DNA of 64,000 nt from Streptomyces dioscori (GTDB lineage: Bacteria; Actinomycetota; Actinomycetes; Streptomycetales; Streptomycetaceae), in assembly GCF_003024195.1 (NCBI RefSeq), contig NZ_KZ679038.1:186001-250000 (forward strand), written 5' to 3'. Below the pieces are notes generated by a model. It had not been told where the DNA came from, did no database searches, and was given only the letters and a program-made list of their open reading frames with translations. Numbering within the stretch: the first letter of the stretch is position 1; each line of letters begins with the position of its first letter. Shown in pieces: positions 58,179-64,000 of the stretch. The translations under genes and the position numbers were made by a program.

Positions 58179-58356
58179 CGCGACGGCAGTCAGTTCGGCG
58201 CGGACTGCGCGCAAGCGGGTCGCAGCGTGCCCAGTTCGTCAGAGGGTTGCCTGTTCGCCAATGTATGGCGTCCGGCCGGAGTTGCGGCGGGCGCCAAGCT
58301 GCCGGTCAGGGTGTGGATCCAGGGTGGCGGCTTCGTGGCCGGCAGGATCGGCCGCC
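58179..58356 (+). pseudogene. Remnant of a type-B carboxylesterase
   Basis: One frame reads [11 protein letters not shown], then [14 protein letters not shown] and [16 protein letters not shown]. These are the SEDCLxLNVWRP and LPVMVWIHGGGF blocks of carboxylesterase/PnbA proteins, with the oxyanion His changed to Gln. Nothing upstream or downstream continues the fold, so about 60 of about 500 codons remain. Confidence 0.62.
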
Positions 58357-58477
58357 CGGCGGGTCGGGCAGCGTGTCCGGTTCGGCCAGGACAGAAGGAC
58401 CCCGCCGGCGTCAACGGTCCCTCGCCCGGCTGTGACGTGCCAGACCGCACTGTGCAGGGGAACCGCGTTCCGGGGTA

Positions 58478-58510
58478 TGACAGGGCCTCTCACGCGCCTA
58501 CCGGCAGGTC
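58478..58510 (+). promoter_or_regulatory. Shared XRE promoter element, copy A
   Basis: TGACAGGGCCTCTCACGCGC and the following bases to CAGGTC, 57 bases before the XRE gene at 58535. The same TGACAGGG...CAGGTC pattern occurs at the same distance before the convergent paralogue (copy B). Confidence 0.55.
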
Positions 58511-58534
58511 ATCCGCGCCCGCACACTCAAGAGC

Positions 58535-59446
58535 ATGACACCTGAGCAGCCCCGTGGAGGCACCGAGCTGGGGCGCTTCCTGCGAGCCCGCCGGGCTCGG
58601 ATCAGCCCGGCCGAGGCCGGGCTCACCGCCGGCCCGGGCCCGCGCCGCACCCCCGGACTGCACCGTGAGGAACTGGCCGCCCTCGCCGGCATCAGCATCG
58701 ACTACTACACCCGTCTGGAGCGCGGCAAGGAGACCGGACCCAGCACGTCCGTCGTCGACGCGCTGGCCCGGGCCCTGCATCTGGAGGAGACCGAGCACGA
58801 GCACCTGCGCGGTCTGGCCGTCCTCGCCAATCGCGCCGCGCCGGAGCCCCCGGCGGCGCCGAGCAGGACCGTAAGGTCGGGTGTGCGACTGCTGCTGGAG
58901 GGTCTGCGGCCGTATCCCGCGCACGTCGTCAGCCGCACCGACGACCTGCTCGCGTGGAACCCCGGCGGGCTGAGGTTGCTGTCCGGGATCGCTGAGCAGC
59001 CGGCCCGGCAGCGGAACCTCGCCCGCTACCTCTTCCTCCACCCCACCGCGCGCACACTCTTCCCCGACTGGGACCACCAGGTCCGCGGGTGCGTCGCCCG
59101 GCTGCGGGCCCTGGCCGGCACCGACCCGGATGCCCCCGACCTGGCCCGCCTGGCGGGCGAACTCCTGCTCAAGAGCCCGGAGTTCGCCCGCTCGTGGGAG
59201 CGTTACGACATCAAAGCCCCCACGCACGGCCGTAAGGCCTTCCGTCATTCCGAGGTCGGGGACCTCACCCTCGGCCACCAGTCCATGGAGGTGGAGGGCA
59301 CGCCGGGCCACCGGCTCATCACCTATTACGCCGAGCCGGGCACCCCCGGCCATGACGCCCTCGTCCTCCTGGACCTGCTCGGCTCGCAGCCGACTCCGCA
59401 CGCGCCGACCTCGTCACAGCGCGAACCCACGTCGTTCGGCCCGTGA
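58535..59446 (+). CDS. XRE-family regulator with MmyB-like ligand domain (copy 1)
   Basis: A 303-residue protein: HTH ([60 protein letters not shown]), then MmyB-like domain ([117 protein letters not shown]). It is convergent with its paralogue at 59506, and the two share an 86-base identical inverted block. It probably regulates itself through copy A of the shared element. Confidence 0.9.
   Translation: MTPEQPRGGTELGRFLRARRARISPAEAGLTAGPGPRRTPGLHREELAALAGISIDYYTRLERGKETGPSTSVVDALARALHLEETEHEHLRGLAVLANRAAPEPPAAPSRTVRSGVRLLLEGLRPYPAHVVSRTDDLLAWNPGGLRLLSGIAEQPARQRNLARYLFLHPTARTLFPDWDHQVRGCVARLRALAGTDPDAPDLARLAGELLLKSPEFARSWERYDIKAPTHGRKAFRHSEVGDLTLGHQSMEVEGTPGHRLITYYAEPGTPGHDALVLLDLLGSQPTPHAPTSSQREPTSFGP
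59021..59106 (+). repeat. 86-bp perfect inverted repeat, left copy
   Basis: Identical in reverse complement to 59843-59928. It lies in the [18 protein letters not shown] coding block of both XRE genes, while flanking codons have diverged, so gene conversion is the likely cause. Confidence 0.82.
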
Positions 59447-59505
59447 AGCTCTCATGGCGCCCCCGTCGACGACGAGGGTGCCGGTCATGTCGTGCAGGAG
59501 GTCGG

Positions 59506-60423
59506 TCAGGGCTGTCGGCGCTGTTTCTGTTCGGTCTGCGAGGCAGCCTGCTCTCCAGACTCCGGCGATGCGACGTCGAGCAGGAGCATGGCGTCGTGGT
59601 CGGGGGTATTGGGATCAGCCGTGTAGACGCCGAAGCGTTGGCCGGGGGTGTCCTCAAGGTGCATGCTCTGGCCGCTGAGGGTGAGTACGCCGACCTGGGG
59701 GTGGTGAAAAGTCTTGTGAGTCTTCTTGCGGCCGGCCACCTCGTAGCGCTCCCACAGCTTGGCGAAGTCGGGGCTCTTGAGCAGGAGTTCGCCCACCAGG
59801 CCGGTGAGGTCGGAGGCGTCCGGGTCGGTGCCGGCCAGAGCGCGCAGCCGGGCGACGCACCCGCGGACCTGGTGGTCCCAGTCGGGGAAGAGTGTGCGCG
59901 CGGTGGGGTGGAGGAAGAGGTAGCGGGCAAGGTTGCGCTGGGTGGCGGGCCAGTCGGCGAGGCCCGCGTACAGGGCGAGTCCGCCGGGGTTCCAGGCGAG
60001 CAGGTCCATACTGCGGCTGACGATGTAAGCCGGGTTGGGTCGCATCGTCTCCAGGATCAGCTTCAGGTGCGGACGCACGATACGGCCGGCCGGCGGGGCG
60101 GGTTCGGCGGCGTAGCGTGCGGCAAGGGCGGCGAGCTCGCGCAGGTGCTGGTGCTCGGCGTCGTCGAGCCGCAGGGCGCGGGCAAGGGCGTCCAGCACGG
60201 CGGGGCTGGGACGGGTCTCCTTGCCGCGCTCCAGACGGACGTAGTAGTCGATACTGATGCCGGCGAGCGTGGCCAGCTCCTCGCGGCGCAGCCCGGGGGT
60301 ACGGCGCAAGCCGGTGCCCACGGTGAGACCCACCTGCTCAGGGCGGGTCTGGGTGCGGCGCGCGTGCAGGAACCGGCCCAGTTCCAGGTCGGCGCTCCTG
60401 CTGGTGCTCTGCTCGGATGCCAT
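59506..60423 (-). CDS. XRE-family regulator with MmyB-like ligand domain (copy 2)
   Basis: A 305-residue paralogue of 58535 with HTH ([60 protein letters not shown]) and the same MmyB domain, including an identical [20 protein letters not shown] stretch. It is divergent from an MFS exporter gene (60589), which it likely controls. The C-terminus is Gln/Glu-rich. The start ATG 60423 is 23 residues into a longer frame that lacks features. Confidence 0.9.
   Translation of the reverse strand: MASEQSTSRSADLELGRFLHARRTQTRPEQVGLTVGTGLRRTPGLRREELATLAGISIDYYVRLERGKETRPSPAVLDALARALRLDDAEHQHLRELAALAARYAAEPAPPAGRIVRPHLKLILETMRPNPAYIVSRSMDLLAWNPGGLALYAGLADWPATQRNLARYLFLHPTARTLFPDWDHQVRGCVARLRALAGTDPDASDLTGLVGELLLKSPDFAKLWERYEVAGRKKTHKTFHHPQVGVLTLSGQSMHLEDTPGQRFGVYTADPNTPDHDAMLLLDVASPESGEQAASQTEQKQRRQP
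59843..59928 (-). repeat. 86-bp perfect inverted repeat, right copy
   Basis: Partner of 59021-59106, 736 bases away, inside the convergent XRE gene. A long hairpin or inversion between the copies is possible. Confidence 0.82.
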
Positions 60424-60427
60424 ACCG

Positions 60428-60479
60428 CCAGTCTCACACCGCGCTGACCTGCGTGGCAGGTGGGAGGGGGGCCCTGTCA
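60428..60479 (-). promoter_or_regulatory. Shared XRE promoter element, copy B
   Basis: On the minus strand, TGACAGGG ... ACCTG-N5-CAGGT ... GACTGG, ending just upstream of the XRE start at 60423 and facing the MFS gene on the other side. It matches copy C at 41 of 52 positions by my count. Confidence 0.6.
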
Positions 60480-60588
60480 CACCCCTGAACACCGCTCCCC
60501 GGCACGACCCGGCCTGCCACCTGGGCGGAAAAGGCGCGAGGCTCGGTAGCTGTCAGCACCAGGCTTTCCCAGTCCAGGAGATCGTCCC

Positions 60589-62091
60589 TTGTCCACGTCC
60601 GCCTCGTCCACGTCACTCCCCGACGGCGTGACCGGCCCGCCGCCGCGGAGCAGGCCCGGCTCCCGCGCCGCACTGGCCGCCGTACTGCTCGGATTCTTCA
60701 CCATCATGGTCGACGCGATGATCGTGAACGTGGCCCTGCCCTCCATCGGACGTGGCTTCGACAGCGGCATGACCGGACTGCAGTGGGTCGTCGACGGCTA
60801 CACCCTCGCCTTCGCCGCCTTCCTGCTGTCCGCGGGCGCGGTCAGTGACCGTGTCGGGGCCCGTCAGGCGTTCGCCTGCGGCCTGGGCCTGTTCGTGGCG
60901 GCGTCGGCGGTCTGCGCGACGGCGCCGAATCTGGGCGTGCTGGTGGCGGCGCGGCTGGCGCAGGGGGTCGGGGCCGCGCTCGTCGTCCCGTCCTCCCTCG
61001 CCCTGCTGCGGGAGACCTTTCCCGACCCTGCGGCCCGTGCGAGGGCGATCGCCCTGTGGGGCGTGGGCGGCTCGGTCGGCGCGGCCGCCGGGCCCGTGGC
61101 CGGCGGACTGCTCACGGTCATCGATTGGCGGATGATCTTCTTCGTCAACCTGCCCGTCGGCGCGGTGGCCCTGGTGCTCCTCAGGCGTGCCCAGCGCTCC
61201 CCTCGGCGGAAGGTTCCCTTCGACTGGACCGGCCAGGTGGCCGCCGTCGCCGCCATGGGTGCGCTGACGTACGCGGTCATCGAAGCCGGCGCGAAGGGGT
61301 TCGGCGCCGCGCGGGTGCCGGTGACTTTCGCCCTGGCCGTCGTGGCCGCCGTCGTCTACCTGGTGGCGCAGGGCCGTGGCCGCCATCCGATGACACCGCT
61401 GCCGCTGCTGCGCTCCCGCACGATGTCCCTCTCGGCCGCCATCGGGTTCGCCCTGAACGTCGGCTTCTACGGGATGATCTTCCTGTTGGGTCTGTACCTC
61501 CAACAGGTGCACGGGCTGAGCGCCCTCGCCACCGGTGTGGGATTCCTGCCGATGACGGTGCTGACCTCGTTCATGGGGCCTGTCGCCGCCCGCCTGACCG
61601 TACGGTTCGGAGCACGGATCCCGGTGGTCACAGGCCAGTGCCTGATGGTCGTGGGTCTGCTGGCGATGACGGCAGTACCCACCGGCGCGCCGGTGTGGCT
61701 CTCGGTACTGCTGATGGTGCCCGTCGGCTCCGGCGGCGCGATGGCCGTGACCGCGCTGACGGCATTGCTGCTGGAGAAGGTGCCCGCCGAGCGGGCCGGC
61801 GTCGCCAGTGGTGTGCTGAATGCGTCCCGCCAGCTCGGTGGCGCTCTGGCCGTAGCCGTCTTCGGCGCGCTGGTCGCCGGACGGGCCGGCTTCGTCTCCG
61901 GCCTGCACACCAGTCTGCTGATCGCCGCGGCGATCGTGGCGGTGAGCGTCGTGGCCAGCCTGCTGCTGCACGTACAGATCTCTCCTGAGGAGCCGACCAC
62001 CGCTACCGGTGTGAGTCCGCGCGCGGGCGAACACCGACCGACCGGCGCCACGCCCTTTTCACCCTCTACCCGTAGCCGTACCCGACAGTAA
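60589..62091 (+). CDS. MFS drug exporter, DHA2 (14-TM) type
   Basis: A 500-residue transporter with 14 predicted helices: [62 protein letters not shown] is the DHA2 signature region with antiporter motifs, and [24 protein letters not shown] is motif C. Likely exports a toxic compound in exchange for protons. The TTG start is preceded by AGGAG. It is divergent from the XRE gene 59506 and followed 10 bases later by an aldo/keto reductase gene, so operon. Confidence 0.92.
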   Translation: MSTSASSTSLPDGVTGPPPRSRPGSRAALAAVLLGFFTIMVDAMIVNVALPSIGRGFDSGMTGLQWVVDGYTLAFAAFLLSAGAVSDRVGARQAFACGLGLFVAASAVCATAPNLGVLVAARLAQGVGAALVVPSSLALLRETFPDPAARARAIALWGVGGSVGAAAGPVAGGLLTVIDWRMIFFVNLPVGAVALVLLRRAQRSPRRKVPFDWTGQVAAVAAMGALTYAVIEAGAKGFGAARVPVTFALAVVAAVVYLVAQGRGRHPMTPLPLLRSRTMSLSAAIGFALNVGFYGMIFLLGLYLQQVHGLSALATGVGFLPMTVLTSFMGPVAARLTVRFGARIPVVTGQCLMVVGLLAMTAVPTGAPVWLSVLLMVPVGSGGAMAVTALTALLLEKVPAERAGVASGVLNASRQLGGALAVAVFGALVAGRAGFVSGLHTSLLIAAAIVAVSVVASLLLHVQISPEEPTTATGVSPRAGEHRPTGATPFSPSTRSRTRQ

Positions 62092-62101
62092 GGAAGACCC
62101 C

Positions 62102-62953
62102 ATGCAGACCGTCACCCTCAACAACGGCGTCGAGATGCCGATCCTCGGTTTCGGCGTGTTCCAGATCCCCTCGGAGGAGACCGAGCAGGCCGTCACCGAG
62201 GCCCTGGCCGCCGGCTACCGCATGCTCGACACAGCGTCCTCGTACGGCAACGAGGAAGCCGTCGGCCGCGCGATCAGGAGCAGCGGCATTCCGCGCGCGG
62301 ACCTGTTCGTCACGACGAAGTTGTACGTCCAGGACACCCCCGCGCAGGAGAACACCACGCGTGCCTTCGAAACGTCGCTGGGCAAGCTCGGCCTCGACCA
62401 CGTCGACCTGTACCTGATGCACCAGCCCTACGGTGACGTGTACGGCCAGTGGCGTGCCATGGAGGCCCTGCATCACGAGGGCCGGAGCAAGGCGATCGGT
62501 GTCTCCAACTTCTACCCGGACCGGCTCCTCGACCTCATCATCAACAACGAGGTCACCCCGGCGGTCAACCAGGTCGAGACCCATCCGTTCTTCCAGCGCG
62601 CCGACTACCAGGAGCTCATGCGCGAGCACGGGGTCCAGATCGAGTCGTGGGGCGGTTTCGCCGAGGGCAAGAACGACCTCTTCAGCAATCCGGTACTGAG
62701 CGGCATCGGCGAGAAGCACGGCAAGTCGGTGGCGCAGGTCGTGCTCCGCTGGCTGACCCAGCGCGGAGTCGTCGCGATCCCCAAGTCGGTCCGCGCCGAC
62801 CGGATGGCCGAGAACCTCGACGTCTTCGACTTCGACCTCACCGACGAGCAGATGGCCTCCATCGCCACCCTGGACACCGGCAGCTCGCTGTTCTTCGACC
62901 ACCACGACCCGAAGATGGTCAACTGGCTCAGCGCACGGCGCCTGGACGGCTGA
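62102..62953 (+). CDS. Aldo/keto reductase
   Basis: A 283-residue TIM-barrel [43 protein letters not shown] includes the catalytic Asp and Tyr, [10 protein letters not shown] the Lys and LMHQPYG the His; [22 protein letters not shown] is the NADPH-binding block. It reduces aldehydes or ketones using NADPH. It follows the exporter by 10 bases and precedes the flavodoxin-like gene by 40, so it is probably part of the XRE-controlled operon. Confidence 0.92.
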   Translation: MQTVTLNNGVEMPILGFGVFQIPSEETEQAVTEALAAGYRMLDTASSYGNEEAVGRAIRSSGIPRADLFVTTKLYVQDTPAQENTTRAFETSLGKLGLDHVDLYLMHQPYGDVYGQWRAMEALHHEGRSKAIGVSNFYPDRLLDLIINNEVTPAVNQVETHPFFQRADYQELMREHGVQIESWGGFAEGKNDLFSNPVLSGIGEKHGKSVAQVVLRWLTQRGVVAIPKSVRADRMAENLDVFDFDLTDEQMASIATLDTGSSLFFDHHDPKMVNWLSARRLDG

Positions 62954-62993
62954 CCCGGCAGACGACACCCCCCTCACGGACCAGGGTCTGAAC

Positions 62994-63764
62994 ATGTCCC
63001 AGAACCAGAACATCACCGACGTACGCGTCGTGGACGTCGCGGGCGCGACCGGCAGCATCGGAGAAAATGCGCGCGCAGCCGCGCCGCCTGGTCGTCGTTC
63101 GTTCCTGGGTGGCGTACTTGTGGGAGGAGCCACCGTCATGACCGGAGCCCAGATCAGCGGCTGTTCCCCGTCGCAGTCGGGCGGGGCGGTGCCGACAGCG
63201 AAGTCCAGCCAGCGACCGGCCACCGCAGCCTCGTCCGGCGAACGAGTCCTGCTGGCCTACTTCTCCCGTCCGGGCGAGAATTACTACTACGGCGGACGCC
63301 GGAATCTCAGGACCGGGAACACCGAGGTCCTCGCGGACATGATCAGCAAGCACATCGAGTGCGACGTCCACCGCATCGAGGCCGTCGACGCCTACTCCGA
63401 AGACTACGACGAGACGGTCGCGCGCAACGTGCGCGAACAGAACGCCGACGCGCGGCCGGCCGTCGTCGACCCCCCGCCGTCGATCGACCGGTACGACACG
63501 GTCCTGCTGGCCAGCCCGATCTGGAACGTTCGGGCACCCATGATCATGTCGACGTTCGCCGAACGGTACGACTTCGGCGGTAGGACGGTTCATCCTGTCA
63601 CCACGTACGCGATGAGCGGGCTGGGCACCACGGAGCGCGACTACGCGCGGTCCTGCCCCGGGGCGACCATCGGGGAAGGGCTCGCGGTGCAGGGCGAGAA
63701 GGTCGAGGACGCCGACACCGAAGTCCGGGCGTGGCTGCGGCTCACCGGTCTTCTCCGGGGCTGA
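62994..63764 (+). CDS. Exported flavodoxin-like lipoprotein
   Basis: A 256-residue protein: Tat-type signal RRSFLGGVLVGGATVMTGAQISGC with twin Arg (about residues 34-35) and lipobox-like SGC, then a flavodoxin fold (ERVLLAYFSRPGENYYYGGRRNLRTGNTEVLADMISKHI; DTVLLASPIWNVRAPMIMSTFAE; VHPVTTYAMSGLG). It would bind FMN outside the membrane, which is unusual, as flavodoxins are normally cytosolic. It is last in the exporter-AKR run, so it may supply electrons to a periplasm-side reductase. Confidence 0.85.
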   Translation: MSQNQNITDVRVVDVAGATGSIGENARAAAPPGRRSFLGGVLVGGATVMTGAQISGCSPSQSGGAVPTAKSSQRPATAASSGERVLLAYFSRPGENYYYGGRRNLRTGNTEVLADMISKHIECDVHRIEAVDAYSEDYDETVARNVREQNADARPAVVDPPPSIDRYDTVLLASPIWNVRAPMIMSTFAERYDFGGRTVHPVTTYAMSGLGTTERDYARSCPGATIGEGLAVQGEKVEDADTEVRAWLRLTGLLRG

Positions 63765-63779
63765 GCCCCCGGAACCGGA

Positions 63780-63831
63780 CCAGTCTGCCCGCGCCGGGAC
63801 CTGTGCGACAGGTGGGAGAGGGGCCCTGTCA
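63780..63831 (-). promoter_or_regulatory. Shared XRE promoter element, orphan copy C
   Basis: 52 bases that match copy B at 41 positions, in the same relative layout (TGACAGGG, ACCTG-N5-CAGGT, GACTGG), but no XRE gene starts to its left; the exported flavodoxin gene ends there instead. On the right, a gene may start at 63993. Confidence 0.6.
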
Positions 63832-63992
63832 CTGCCTGGCTCAGCGTTCCCTGGCACAACACACCCTGTTGCGGGGCCAGTTGGGTCTTCAGGCTGAGCG
63901 GAAGCCCACTGCCGTCGGAGCAACGGCGAACCTCCGTCCTGGCTCACGCCGATCAGCAGGTCCCCCACATTCCTCGTATCGAGAGAGTGAGC

Positions 63993-64000
63993 ATGTCTAC
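63993..64000 (+). CDS. Possible start of a gene running off the window
   Basis: ATG 63993 after GAGAGAGTGAGC at good distance, then TCTAC. Only eight bases are present (Met-Ser-Thr). In copy B the MFS gene lies at a similar distance right of the element, so a regulated gene is plausible here. Confidence 0.35.

Noticed and set aside
1..64000. tRNA, rRNA, riboswitch and CRISPR structures
   Set aside because: No T-loop-like GGTTCGAATCC with matching acceptor stems, no direct-repeat arrays with unique spacers, and no conserved riboswitch cores were seen by eye.

Overview
The window is very GC-rich actinobacterial DNA, almost certainly a Streptomyces chromosome. The signs are GTG/TTG starts, dense ATGA/GTGA overlaps, leaderless regulator genes, a sugar ABC importer without its own ATPase, an hsp18/rheA pair, and an aromatic-carotenoid cluster of the S. 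griseus/S. coelicolor type. No tRNA, rRNA, CRISPR array, complete insertion sequence or replication origin was seen. The many regulator-enzyme pairs and at least six decayed genes suggest accessory, possibly arm-located, DNA.

Layout. 1-3.4 kb: a secreted protein, an orphan MerR-type promoter, a transposase tail abutting a beheaded oxidoreductase, a divergent MarR/VOC pair with twin operators, and a phosphotransferase pseudogene. 3.8-12.9 kb: the carotenoid locus as two convergent, tightly overlapping operons, crtE-crtI-crtB-Rieske gene (+) and SDR-crtY-crtT-crtU (-), predicted to make an isorenieratene-type aromatic carotenoid. 13-16 kb: a response regulator and a membrane histidine kinase. 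16-21 kb: LytM protein, Lrp/azlCD, thioesterase, pseudogene, XRE regulator. 21-24.5 kb: hydrolase, luciferase-like oxidoreductase, sirtuin. 24.7-31.3 kb: a double-AsnC regulator followed by a catabolic-looking operon (polysaccharide deacetylase, MFS transporter, SDR, and a ketopantoate-reductase/M20-peptidase fusion). 31-36 kb: secreted GH43 enzyme, small membrane peptide, stress sigma factor, DUF2267 protein, Hsp20 and RheA. 36-41 kb: amino-acid permease, MarR pair, oxidoreductase, SDR/TetR. 41-45 kb: two membrane-anchored XRE proteins divergent from two secreted peptidoglycan-binding proteins. 45-48 kb: arsenic genes (arsM, arsR, aquaporin remnant, arsC), PPK2 and an anti-sigma-type ATPase. 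48.8-56.7 kb: rhamnosidase/ABC-importer operon with a LacI regulator. 56.9-64 kb: an orphan protein of unknown function, an esterase remnant, two convergent MmyB-like XRE paralogues sharing an 86-bp identical block, an MFS exporter, an aldo/keto reductase and an exported flavodoxin-like protein.

The best candidates for something undescribed are the operon with the KPR-M20 fusion, the XRE-transmembrane-peptidoglycan-binding module facing secreted peptidoglycan-binding proteins, the promoter element repeated around the XRE paralogues, and the orphan gene at 56920-57744. All functional statements are read from sequence motifs without database searches.
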